39,330 bases of DNA, from contig WTJY01000034.1 in NCBI GenBank assembly GCA_011524645.1, forward strand, positions 1 through 39,330, in the 5' to 3' direction. The first letter of the stretch is position 1. Each line of letters opens with the position of its first letter. Shown here in pieces: positions 9,110-16,346 of the stretch. The DNA is from Anaerolineales bacterium. Its GTDB lineage: Bacteria > Chloroflexota > Anaerolineae > Promineifilales > Promineifilaceae. Position numbers and translations under genes: made by a program. The notes below the pieces were generated by a model. The model did not search any database and was not told the DNA's origin. It saw only the letters and a list, made by a program, of their open reading frames with translations.

Positions 9110-9673
9110 CTATTCTGCTAAAAGCTGGTCAAGTACAACCGCTAATTCGTTGGCATGGATCGGTCCGATCGTCGAAGCGGCCACTTGCCCGTTCTGGTCA
9201 ATGATCACCGTTTCTGGGACACCGGCCGCATGATAAGTTTCATAAATCTCGCCACCGATATCAGGCGCATTAGGGTAGGTAATGTCGTATTCCTGTAAGA
9301 ACTCGATCGACTTGGTATCAATATCGGTATAAGCGACTCCTAAAAAAACAACCCCCTTATCCTGATAAGCGCGCCAAGTCATTTCTAAATCATCCGCTTC
9401 ATAGGTACATTCCACACACCACGAAGCCCAAAAATTCAAGACGACTATTTGCCCTTGCATATCGCTCAGATTGGCGGCCGATTGTCCATCCCATTCATAA
9501 TTGGCAAAAAAGGTCAGCGGAACATCAGGGGCATCATCTCCGATTTGCGGCCGTTCGCCCGAATTATTCAACAGTCCCCAGGCGATCAGCGCCAACAATG
9601 CCACGATGGAAATCCAAATGGCCGTCTTAAAAATCGAGCTACTACGTTGATTTGTATTGTCTATATTCGTCAT
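9110..9673 (-). CDS. Membrane-anchored TlpA/CcmG-like thioredoxin
   Basis: 187 aa with an N-terminal anchor (about residues 15-35) and an extracytoplasmic thioredoxin fold of the AhpC-TSA/redoxin type. The active site reads WASWCVEC (Cys86 and Cys89) instead of the common WCPPC or WCGPC, so the redox potential may be shifted. The cis-proline motif GVPET is present (Pro153), as in CcmG/ResA-type proteins. Likely role: reducing disulfides in exported or cytochrome-assembly proteins. No cytochrome biogenesis gene is nearby. It lies 10 bases after the phosphodiesterase gene and 10 before ureF. Its first codons fall in a heptanucleotide repeat. Confidence 0.82.
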   Translation of the reverse strand: MTNIDNTNQRSSSIFKTAIWISIVALLALIAWGLLNNSGERPQIGDDAPDVPLTFFANYEWDGQSAANLSDMQGQIVVLNFWASWCVECTYEADDLEMTWRAYQDKGVVFLGVAYTDIDTKSIEFLQEYDITYPNAPDIGGEIYETYHAAGVPETVIIDQNGQVAASTIGPIHANELAVVLDQLLAE

Positions 9674-9698
9674 TCTTTACTCGTCACTCATGACTCAC
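9664..9698. repeat. Degenerate heptanucleotide repeat at the phosphodiesterase/thioredoxin junction
   Basis: Five 7-bp units on the minus strand (GTGAGTC, ATGAGTG, ACGAGTA, AAGAATG, ACGAATA). They encode the last residues of the phosphodiesterase and the first residues of the thioredoxin-like protein. It belongs to a set of similar arrays near starts elsewhere in the window. Confidence 0.7.
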
Positions 9699-11129
9699 GA
9701 TAGTTCCCTGCATATCGGCCGGAATCGGCAGATCGAACAAAGATAATATGGTGGGTGCAAAATCCATTAGTTGAATCGAATCCTGTTGCAGGCCGTCTAG
9801 AGCCGGTTGATTGGCGGGTGGGCTATAAATCCAAATCCCATTTTCCGCATGGTTGGCATCGTCTGGACCGGTATCATTTTCAAAGGTGTAAATATCCCCA
9901 TGACCCAAAGAGCCAACCGAACGCCAAGTTAGATCACCCAAGTAGACCAGTAAATCTGGAGAAACGTTTTTCACCGTGTGATACACCTCATGTGGTAGAA
10001 AAACCTTGGTATCGAGCGGTGTCTTATCAGGTGCTGTAATCGATTTGATATGTTCCACGAATTTTGCACGAAACGCAGGAAGCTCGGCGGGGCCGATTGC
10101 GCCTTGGGGTTCACGCCCAGCGATATTAAAGAAGATACGGGCATAGTAACCACCATCCCCCCATACGGTCGTTTTGTCCCAATCGACTTTTAATTTATCG
10201 ATGGTTGTGAGCTGACCGGCCGGTGGTGCTTCTTTTAAGACGAGATACCCTTCCCGTAACAGCCATTCATTGATACAAATCCCCCCTTCCATCTTTTTCG
10301 CCCCATGGTCTGATACAACGATGACATGGGTTTCTGGTGGAAGCCGATCAAGTAATGTCCCAAGTTCTTCATCGATATACCGATAATAGTCTCGCAAGGC
10401 ATGAAGATGGGGGCTGTTGGGATCATGTTTTTGGTGGGTTTGGTCATAGTAAGCCCACATCGCATGATTAATTCGATCAGTCCCCATTTCGACAAACATA
10501 AAAAAGTCCCACGGTTTGTTATCGAGCAGATAGCGCAAAACTTTATACCGCTTGCGACTCATGCTATAGAGTTTTTTGAGAAAGAGTTCTTTGTCGGTCG
10601 TGCGGAACGGTTTGACATCAACGTCATAAGGTTCGGGGGCGAGAAGCTTGTTGATTTCCCCTTGCAATGATTTCGGATGGGTCCATTGGATACGAGGGTT
10701 GGTGGTGTCTGGCGTGAGGAAGCTAGAGACGACATGGCCCTCGGGCAAGGGGACAATAGGAAATGTTTGGGGAACGCCCAAAACGGTGCATTTTTTCCCA
10801 GCTTCGGCCAATATCTGCCACACACGTTTCTCTTTGACCGACCGGCCGTTGGCGATATAGCGATTGTCGTAGCTATGATCTCGTCGATTACGAAAGCCAT
10901 AAAAACCAAGAGTGCCGGGATCTTTACTGCTGGTCATGCTACTCCATGCCGGAACGGTAATGGCCGGAATACAGCTCATCATTTCTCGATAGGAACCGCG
11001 ATCCATCAGCTTCTTGAGATTGGGCAATTCATTGCGCCATGCATCGAAAATCAGCTCTGGTGGTGCACAATCGAGGCCGATAACAAATACTTTGGGGTCT
11101 TTTTTACGTGAGAAAAATCGTTTGAACAT
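9684..11129 (-). CDS. Type I phosphodiesterase/nucleotide pyrophosphatase family protein
   Basis: 481 aa from ATG at 11127-11129. It shows the alkaline-phosphatase superfamily metal sites: FVIGLDCAPPE (Asp20), PAITVPAWSSM with the nucleophile Thr, DRINHAMW, VVSDHGA and a late NHAENGIW His. No signal peptide is seen; the N-terminus is basic ('MFKRFFSRKKDPK'), so it is probably cytoplasmic. Substrate unknown; relatives cleave nucleotide or phospholipid phosphodiesters. An in-frame ATG at 11174 would add 15 residues derived from a heptad repeat, which I judge non-coding. No Shine-Dalgarno is seen (the bases before ATG are pyrimidine-rich). First gene of the minus-strand run that leads through ureF/ureD to urt. 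Confidence 0.85.
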   Translation of the reverse strand: MFKRFFSRKKDPKVFVIGLDCAPPELIFDAWRNELPNLKKLMDRGSYREMMSCIPAITVPAWSSMTSSKDPGTLGFYGFRNRRDHSYDNRYIANGRSVKEKRVWQILAEAGKKCTVLGVPQTFPIVPLPEGHVVSSFLTPDTTNPRIQWTHPKSLQGEINKLLAPEPYDVDVKPFRTTDKELFLKKLYSMSRKRYKVLRYLLDNKPWDFFMFVEMGTDRINHAMWAYYDQTHQKHDPNSPHLHALRDYYRYIDEELGTLLDRLPPETHVIVVSDHGAKKMEGGICINEWLLREGYLVLKEAPPAGQLTTIDKLKVDWDKTTVWGDGGYYARIFFNIAGREPQGAIGPAELPAFRAKFVEHIKSITAPDKTPLDTKVFLPHEVYHTVKNVSPDLLVYLGDLTWRSVGSLGHGDIYTFENDTGPDDANHAENGIWIYSPPANQPALDGLQQDSIQLMDFAPTILSLFDLPIPADMQGTIVSHE

Positions 11130-11148
11130 AGGGAGGAAGTATAAATTT

Positions 11149-11188
11149 GTCAATGGTAAATTGCCAATGGCCAATAGTAAATGAATGG
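11149..11188. repeat. Degenerate heptanucleotide repeat upstream of the phosphodiesterase
   Basis: Units of 7 bp (GTCAATG, GTAAATT, GCCAATG, GCCAATA, GTAAATG) lie in the divergent gap between the phosphodiesterase gene and tag. Confidence 0.7.
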
Positions 11189-11237
11189 CGCCCTTATCTC
11201 CTCTTTACTATTCATGGGGTTTAGTCGGGTTTACGGG

Positions 11238-11266
11238 TTGGCAATTTATTTACCCCCACATACAAT
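11238..11266 (+). promoter_or_regulatory. Promoter of tag, giving a nearly leaderless message
   Basis: TTGGCA (11238-11243), a 17-base spacer and TACAAT (11261-11266). The tag ATG begins six bases after the -10 box, so the transcript would start at or next to the start codon. Confidence 0.55.
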
Positions 11267-11272
11267 GCCCAC

Positions 11273-11863
11273 ATGAATGATGAAAAAATCCGCTGCGATT
11301 GGTGCGGCACGACAGATAAACTTTATGTTAACTATCATGACACCGAATGGGGTGTTCCGATTTATGATGATCGCTTGCTGTTTGCGAAGCTGATTTTGGA
11401 TGGGGCACAGGCGGGGTTAAGCTGGATTACGATTTTGCGTAAGCGGGAGAATTATTGGGAAGCGTTTGACCAGTTTGACCCTGAAGTTATCGCCGCTTAC
11501 AGTGATGAAAAATTGGAGGGGCTGCGCCAAAACCCAGGAATTGTGCGCAATCGGTTAAAAATCGCATCTGTGCGTAAAAATGCACAGGGGTATTTGCGCA
11601 TCGTCGAGGAACATGGGTCGTTTAGCGATTTTTTGTGGGGATTTGTAGACGGCCGACCGATTCAGAATAGCTGGGAATCGATGGCGGATGTGCCGACAGA
11701 AACGGCCGAGTCCCGTGCGATGAGCAAGGCACTCAAAAAATATGGCTTTAGCTTTGTCGGACCGACGATTGTGTATGCATTTATGCAGGCCACAGGTTTT
11801 TGTAATGATCATTTAACGGGCTGTTTTTGCCATGAAGAGGTTAAGGCATTATCGGTCAAATGA
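11273..11863 (+). CDS. tag: DNA-3-methyladenine glycosylase I
   Basis: 196 aa, normal length. Removes 3-methyladenine from alkylated DNA in base excision repair. Conserved segments are RCDWCG, YHDTEWGVP, GAQAGLSWITILRKRENYW and FVGPTIVYAFMQATG. The zinc ligands expected from the E. coli enzyme are in place: Cys8, His22, His180 and Cys184 (H-x3-C near the end). It is complete, but two further truncated copies of its 3' end lie downstream, interleaved with toxin-antitoxin pairs. Confidence 0.95.
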   Translation: MNDEKIRCDWCGTTDKLYVNYHDTEWGVPIYDDRLLFAKLILDGAQAGLSWITILRKRENYWEAFDQFDPEVIAAYSDEKLEGLRQNPGIVRNRLKIASVRKNAQGYLRIVEEHGSFSDFLWGFVDGRPIQNSWESMADVPTETAESRAMSKALKKYGFSFVGPTIVYAFMQATGFCNDHLTGCFCHEEVKALSVK

Positions 11864-11895
11864 CAAGAGTGAACGATTTGGTGGATAGACGGCTG

Positions 11896-12279
11896 TTACC
11901 AAACGGTATTTTTGTAGAATCGTTTGATTTCTCTGTCTGATGAAACAAGCGGGCACCCTGCTAAGACGGCCGTGGCCACAATTGTTCTATCGGCAGGATC
12001 ACGGTGCGCCCAATCTAATACTAAATTCTCCAACCATATTTCTGTTGTAACAGGTTGAATCTCAAGGTGAGCCAATTGATTTAGCTTATTGACATACGCA
12101 TGAATTGATAGGGGGATCTCCAGCTTTTTTCTCTTAACCTTTAGCCCTATTTCCCAAATCGAAATGGAACTGATAATAATCTCCGTGGCATTTTCGATGG
12201 CAAATTGAGCTGAATCGGTTAATTTACCTGAATCAAGTGTCCAATAAATTAGAGCCGAGGTGTCTAAAACGATTTTCAT
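11896..12279 (-). CDS. PIN-domain toxin (VapC-like) of pair 1
   Basis: 127 aa from ATG at 12277-12279, which overlaps the antitoxin stop as ATGA. PIN acidic residues are visible in LDTSALIYW, SIWEIGLKVK, DPADRTIVATA and SSDREI. VapC toxins cut specific RNAs, often initiator tRNA or 23S rRNA, when the antitoxin is lost. The gene converges on tag. The upstream in-frame ATG at 12291 would put four extra residues inside the antitoxin gene and is less likely. Confidence 0.88.
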   Translation of the reverse strand: MKIVLDTSALIYWTLDSGKLTDSAQFAIENATEIIISSISIWEIGLKVKRKKLEIPLSIHAYVNKLNQLAHLEIQPVTTEIWLENLVLDWAHRDPADRTIVATAVLAGCPLVSSDREIKRFYKNTVW

Positions 12280-12509
12280 GTGAGTTCCCATTCATCAAGC
12301 GTTGGTATGTCTAGATCTTCATGATAAACAACCTGTCCTTGAAAACCGCCGAACAATTCTTCTACTGTAAACCGATCATTTAGGGGGGTAATACGTAGGA
12401 CTGGCATATTGCGATCAGTGACGATCAAAGCTTCGCCGTTCGCTTCCAATTCACGAAAAACTTTGAGCATATTCGTTTTTAGCTGACTTTTTGATATTGT
12501 TTTTTGCAT
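12276..12509 (-). CDS. Phd/YefM-like antitoxin of pair 1
   Basis: 77 aa. The N-terminal part (KSQLKTNMLKVFRELEANG) followed by a strand-rich 'EALIVTDRNMPVLRITPL' is the Phd/YefM DNA-binding fold; the acidic C-terminal tail should wrap the PIN toxin. AAGGT precedes its ATG. It overlaps the toxin gene by four bases. It probably represses its own promoter through the palindrome just upstream. Confidence 0.85.
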   Translation of the reverse strand: MQKTISKSQLKTNMLKVFRELEANGEALIVTDRNMPVLRITPLNDRFTVEELFGGFQGQVVYHEDLDIPTLDEWELT

Positions 12510-12523
12510 AATAACCTTTGCTT

Positions 12524-12556
12524 ATGACTATAGTCATGACCATGGTGTTATGCTAA
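12524..12556 (-). promoter_or_regulatory. Promoter and operator of toxin-antitoxin pair 1
   Basis: Minus-strand TTAGCA (12551-12556), 18 bases, then TATAGT (12527-12532). The -10 box lies within the perfect palindrome ATGACTATAGTCAT (12524-12537), and an ACCATGGT palindrome lies in the spacer. This fits autorepression by the antitoxin-toxin complex. Confidence 0.6.
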
Positions 12557-12629
12557 CATAAAATAATAGAAATAGCCATAGAGAAAAAAGCCAGTACATT
12601 ATGCTGCTCATTAATTTTCCAGATAAAGT

Positions 12630-12765
12630 GTGGCCGAAAACCGGATTAGCTCATTTGCATAAAAACCCATTCGTGCAGGCAACAGGTTTTGTGAACGATC
12701 ATGCGGTTGGTTGTTTTCGCTATGAGCAAGTCAAACAGCTATCGACCACACGATCTGATCGATAG
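12630..12765 (+). pseudogene. Fragment of tag 3' end, copy 1
   Basis: In-frame residues FVQATGFVNDHAVGCFRYEQ and beyond, up to TAG at 12763-12765, match the end of Tag (FMQATGFCNDHLTGCFCHEE) and keep the His-x3-Cys zinc ligands. The 45 bases before the homology (from GGCCGAAAACC) match the other fragment, not tag. No start codon or N-terminal domain is present. Confidence 0.8.
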
Positions 12766-12793
12766 AACCGCAAAAAACTTCCCCCGTTTATTT

Positions 12794-13198
12794 CTAGCCC
12801 ACTAAAAGCAGAAGCCCATCATGTTGATATTGAGCAATCGCCTGATCATGGGTAATGAGAGTGTAGCCGTTCGAGATGGCTTGCCAGATCAGTAATCGAT
12901 CAAATGGGTCTTTGTGATCACTCTTTCGCGGTAGCTGATAGTAAGTTGCTAGCAAACGGCTGTCCAGTTCTTCAACCGCAAACCCAGCATCTAGAAGAGT
13001 GTCTAACATCTCATCAGGCTCTATACCACGAAGCTCAAGCTTTCCAAGTGAGTACTTGAAGGATATCTCCCATAAACTGACACCCGATATGAGCTTTGTG
13101 TCGGAATCGTTTTCGAGTACTTGACGTACAGGCCCGCTGATTTTGCTTGGGTCAAACAGTGCCCAGAGAATATAATGCGTATCAAGCAAGTAAATCAT
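12794..13198 (-). CDS. PIN-domain toxin (VapC-like) of pair 2
   Basis: 134 aa. PIN motifs: LLDTHYILWALF, SLWEISFKYSLGKL, HKDPFDRLLIWQA and THDQAI with the usual acidic residues. The sequence type (DTHYILWAL ... HKDPFDR) is that of the PIN toxins paired with Phd-like antitoxins, distinct from pair 1, so the two pairs are not recent duplicates. Its ATG overlaps the antitoxin stop by four bases. Confidence 0.9.
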   Translation of the reverse strand: MIYLLDTHYILWALFDPSKISGPVRQVLENDSDTKLISGVSLWEISFKYSLGKLELRGIEPDEMLDTLLDAGFAVEELDSRLLATYYQLPRKSDHKDPFDRLLIWQAISNGYTLITHDQAIAQYQHDGLLLLVG

Positions 13199-13428
13199 AA
13201 ACCCAATAGCTCTTCCTCAGTCATTTTGAAATCATCATGAATTTTGAATGTTTTATGCTGTAACAGACCCAATTGAATCTTTTTGGTTTTGTAAGATGCA
13301 TACGGTATCAAAACAGCGACATTCTCTTTTTTCTTGCCATAGCTAATGATGATTTCTTCGCCTGCACGAACCTGCTCGATAATTTCTGAAAAATGTGTTT
13401 TGAATTCACCAACTGCAAATGTTTTCAT
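13195..13428 (-). CDS. Phd/YefM-like antitoxin of pair 2
   Basis: 77 aa with the Phd-type start 'MKTFAVGEFKTHFSEIIEQV' and 'AGEEIIISYGKKKENVAVLIP'. The C-terminal half is the expected toxin-binding tail. The message is probably leaderless, since the -10 box lies about eight bases before ATG. It overlaps the toxin gene. Confidence 0.87.
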   Translation of the reverse strand: MKTFAVGEFKTHFSEIIEQVRAGEEIIISYGKKKENVAVLIPYASYKTKKIQLGLLQHKTFKIHDDFKMTEEELLGL

Positions 13429-13435
13429 AAATCAA

Positions 13436-13466
13436 ATTGTAATATTTTTCTTGACAAGTTGTCAAG
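13436..13466 (-). promoter_or_regulatory. Promoter and operator of toxin-antitoxin pair 2
   Basis: Minus-strand TTGACA (13460-13465), 18-base spacer, TACAAT (13436-13441). The -35 box lies in the perfect palindrome CTTGACAAGTTGTCAAG (13450-13466), a likely binding site for the antitoxin complex. Confidence 0.7.
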
Positions 13467-13488
13467 ATAGCTAATATTCTAAAGGAAA

Positions 13489-13619
13489 CACGGCCGAAAA
13501 CCTAATAAATTCATTTGCACAAAAACCCATTCGTGCAGGCAACAGGTCTCATTAATGATCATTTAGCAGGTTGTTTTCGCCATGAACAGGTCAAGAATCT
13601 ATCCATTAAGTCTGATTGA
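13489..13619 (+). pseudogene. Fragment of tag 3' end, copy 2
   Basis: Residues FVQATGLINDHLAGCFRHEQ and on to TGA at 13617-13619 again match the Tag C-terminus with the His-x3-Cys ligands kept. Its first 57 bases closely resemble those of copy 1, so the two fragments form imperfect direct repeats flanking toxin-antitoxin pair 2. Confidence 0.8.
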
Positions 13620-13635
13620 CAGACACATTTAAGTT

Positions 13636-14132
13636 TTAAACAAGAGTGAGAATGACCGGTATTTCACGCTCATTCAGAAGAAGGTATTCAAAGTAACGTA
13701 GGCCAAGCTGAAATAAACTGAGATCGTAGCGATCTGTCCGGTGAATCTGTCTCATACAGATGACCTTTATTTCCTTCTTTAACCAGCCAAGCGATTGGAA
13801 TCGAGCGCTTTTTATAAATCACACTAACCATTAATGTCTGGCAGTTTCGTCCCGTTTCACTTCCATCTATCGCCAGAATGATCGGGGCGGTTGTAGCCGA
13901 GAGGCATCACAAACGGGAGGAAAAACAGGTCATGTGATACCGTTTCATGCTGTAGTAGCCGAGAAAATCGCTTCACTTTACTTTCAACTTGGATCTTCTC
14001 TGGTCCTTTTTGAGCAATTTTCTCCATTTGGCTTGAGCCGGTTTGGATTTAGTTTTTTTTACAAGTGTGGTTACAATTTCGTTGAGACATATGGATTAGG
14101 AGTTTTGCGATTTGTGATCGATATTGTCTCAT
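13636..14132 (-). pseudogene. Decayed IS4/IS701-type DDE transposase
   Basis: Minus-strand pieces in more than one frame: from ATG at 14130-14132 'MRQYRSQIAKLLIHMSQRNC', an in-frame stop, then VESKVKRFSRLLQHE and LFFLPFV. After a frameshift come IILAIDGSETGRNCQTLMV and IPIAWLVKEGNKGHLYE, and after an internal deletion DRYDLSLFQLGLRYFEYLL ends at TAA (13636-13638). The first catalytic Asp (in AIDGSE) is seen; the middle of the protein is missing. A dead insertion sequence remnant with no clear terminal repeats. Confidence 0.75.
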
Positions 14133-14175
14133 TTCTACACTATCCCACAAAATCCGATAGAACTAGGAAAAACAA

Positions 14176-14967
14176 ATGTCCATGTTTGATATGGTTATTC
14201 TTGCGGGTGGCACACCAACGGCCGATTCCCCCCTCTACCCCTATACCCACGGCCGTCCCAAAGCCATGATCGACATCAACGGCCGTCCCATGATCGAATG
14301 GATTATCGAAGCGGGCCAACAGTCACAAAATATCGCGGATGTCATCGTTGTCGGGTTGGATGATCAGGGCGTGCAACGCTCCCTCAACACGCTACGGCCG
14401 GTCCACTTCCTACCCAACCAAGGGGGCATGGTCAGCAACGGCATGTTCGCCCTCGACTGGCTCGCCCAGCACAGGCCACAAACAAAAGTCATTGTCGGCT
14501 GTTCCTCCGATATACCCCACACCAAAGCGCACATGATCGACGATCTAATCGCTTTATGCCAACCTCTTGATTGTGTCATGTATGGCATCTACTCATTCCC
14601 AGACCAAATTACCGCCCGTTACCCGACCGCCAAACGAACCTATTCTAAATTTCAGGGGGGGGTACAAATCGCCACCGGCGACATGTTTGTTCTACAGACA
14701 GCCTTCCGTGATACCAATGAATCCCTCTGGCAAGCGATTACCGAAGCCCGTAAAAAACCGTGGAAAGTCGCCCAAGCCGTCGGATTTAGCACCCTCTTTA
14801 AATACCTGACACGCCGTTTGTCGATTCAAGAGGCGGCTGAAATCGCCGGCCGTGTACTGGCCAATGATCCTCAAGCGATTAAAGTGCTCCCCACACCTCA
14901 CGTCGAACTCACCATGGATGGAGACAAACCCCACCAGATCGACATTCTACGCCAAACATTTCGCTAA
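14176..14967 (+). CDS. Nucleotidyltransferase (MobA/GlmU-like NTP transferase fold)
   Basis: 263 aa. The N-terminal nucleotide-binding motif 'MVILAGGTPTADSPLYPY' followed by GRPKAMIDINGRPMIEWII is the sugar-nucleotide/MobA-type GT-A pattern, with Lys in RPKAM. A second acidic site probably lies in GCSSDIPH. The substrate cannot be told from sequence; molybdopterin, sugar phosphate or cofactor guanylyl transfer are options. It converges with and overlaps the next gene by four bases (CTAA shared by both stops). Confidence 0.8.
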   Translation: MSMFDMVILAGGTPTADSPLYPYTHGRPKAMIDINGRPMIEWIIEAGQQSQNIADVIVVGLDDQGVQRSLNTLRPVHFLPNQGGMVSNGMFALDWLAQHRPQTKVIVGCSSDIPHTKAHMIDDLIALCQPLDCVMYGIYSFPDQITARYPTAKRTYSKFQGGVQIATGDMFVLQTAFRDTNESLWQAITEARKKPWKVAQAVGFSTLFKYLTRRLSIQEAAEIAGRVLANDPQAIKVLPTPHVELTMDGDKPHQIDILRQTFR

Positions 14968-15488
14968 AACGTGTAACCAAACAACCCCAAAATCCATTGC
15001 CACGCCCCCAACAGCAGCACATAACGCCACCCTTTCCCGACCGTGGCCCACAGCGCAAATTTCCACAGTTTCATACGCAAACTCCCCGCCACCAAGCAGA
15101 TCGGATCGCCGATAATCGGAACAGCCGAGAGCAATAAAACGGCCGGTCCCCAACGCATAAACCACGCTTCAGCCGAATCCATACGCTCTTGCGGGATTTT
15201 ATAACGCTTCGCAATATACGGTGTCCCTTTTACCCCCATGTAATACATCGTATACGCGCCCGCCACATTACCAGCTGTAGCCACAATCCCCACCCACCAC
15301 ACGTTATAACCGAGCGGCGGCATCGCCAACACAAAAATCTCCGAAGAAAACGGCACAATCGATGCCGCAATCAGCGAAACAATAAACAAGCCCAAATAAC
15401 CAAACTGCAACCAAAAATCAACATTCTGCAAAACACACCAAACCCGTAAGGGCCAAAAGAATGCGACGACCCAACCGAGTCGTGCCAT
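14964..15488 (-). CDS. VTT/DedA-like (YqaA-type) inner membrane protein
   Basis: 174 aa, several hydrophobic helices. Segments SLIAASIVPFSSEIFVLAM, GNVAGAYTMYYMG and 'VPIIGDPICLVAGSLRMKLWKF' are typical of the VTT/SNARE-associated family, whose members act in lipid flipping or membrane homeostasis. The role here is inferred only from family. Tail-to-tail overlap with the nucleotidyltransferase gene. Confidence 0.8.
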   Translation of the reverse strand: MARLGWVVAFFWPLRVWCVLQNVDFWLQFGYLGLFIVSLIAASIVPFSSEIFVLAMPPLGYNVWWVGIVATAGNVAGAYTMYYMGVKGTPYIAKRYKIPQERMDSAEAWFMRWGPAVLLLSAVPIIGDPICLVAGSLRMKLWKFALWATVGKGWRYVLLLGAWQWILGLFGYTF

Positions 15489-15550
15489 ACGACCTGCCGG
15501 TCATGCTTTTGGCCCCTAGATCACACATCTATCAAGACATGCCCGAAAAC

Positions 15551-16231
15551 TCATGCCCCTGCCGTTTTTGCCTTACGGCCGAAACGCCGCCCAAACCGAT
15601 CCCGTATCCCGAACCGGTTAATCCAAAACAGATAGATCAGCAGTAACAGATCAAGTGTATGTTCAAAAATAGACCACTCACGGCCGAAATGGTCAGGGTC
15701 CCAATAGCTAATCGGCGCTTCATACCGATAGGACCAATTAAACGGGAAAAAGACCAACGGCCCATCATCCACATGTAGCGGAATATCGACCAGCGTGTGA
15801 AGCATCGCGGCCGTGCTAAACCAAAATAAAGCCCCCCCCCATTTCTTACCACGCCGCCACATGAGATAACCAAACAGCATCAAAAACGCCACCACAATCG
15901 GCCCATGAAGCACATTCTGCGCCGCAATCACCCATGGGTTTTCGAAAAACCACACATCAAACAGGCGTACAGTCCACGACACTTCTAGCAATTCCGGCGA
16001 TGGCCCGCCCCCCCCATTCGGATCAAAATCAACATCCCGAAACACGCCCAGAATCAAATCTCGGGCGATACAGACGATCGCAATGATGGTCAGCAGTAAA
16101 TCCGGCACAACCGAACCGAACAACAGCCAACCGGTACGCATCTCTGGCATCGCATCCGGATTCTTATCCATTATTTTTTCTACCGGCCGCTTCAACGCCG
16201 CCGTCACAATCAAATGAGAATATGTTTGCAT
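15551..16231 (-). CDS. Multi-pass membrane protein, possible metal-dependent hydrolase-like
   Basis: 226 aa with about four or five hydrophobic helices, an N-terminal 'MQTYSHLIVTAAL', 'GSVVPDLLL', 'HGPIVVAFL' and 'HTLVDIPLHVDDGPL'. The spaced His/Asp residues recall the YdjM/DUF457 type membrane hydrolases, but the match is loose and I would not assign a reaction. The C-terminus is very basic (RFGRRFGRKAK). Divergent from recD2. Confidence 0.6.
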   Translation of the reverse strand: MQTYSHLIVTAALKRPVEKIMDKNPDAMPEMRTGWLLFGSVVPDLLLTIIAIVCIARDLILGVFRDVDFDPNGGGGPSPELLEVSWTVRLFDVWFFENPWVIAAQNVLHGPIVVAFLMLFGYLMWRRGKKWGGALFWFSTAAMLHTLVDIPLHVDDGPLVFFPFNWSYRYEAPISYWDPDHFGREWSIFEHTLDLLLLIYLFWINRFGIRDRFGRRFGRKAKTAGA

Positions 16232-16295
16232 AAGACCTTTCTATCTAATGTCTACCTATGTTATGGCACACACCATCACGTAACCAGACAACGTC

Positions 16296-16338
16296 AAAAT
16301 CTAAAATCCAAAATCTAAAACCTAAAATCCTATATAAT
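16296..16338 (+). promoter_or_regulatory. Heptanucleotide repeat and TATAAT box before recD2
   Basis: Five 7-bp units of AAAATCT/AAAATCC type (16296-16330) run directly into TATATAAT (TATAAT at 16333-16338). The recD2 ATG starts eight bases after the -10 box, so a leaderless or near-leaderless message is likely. No good -35 box; the repeat occupies that position. Confidence 0.5.
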
Positions 16339-16346
16339 CGTTGTAC

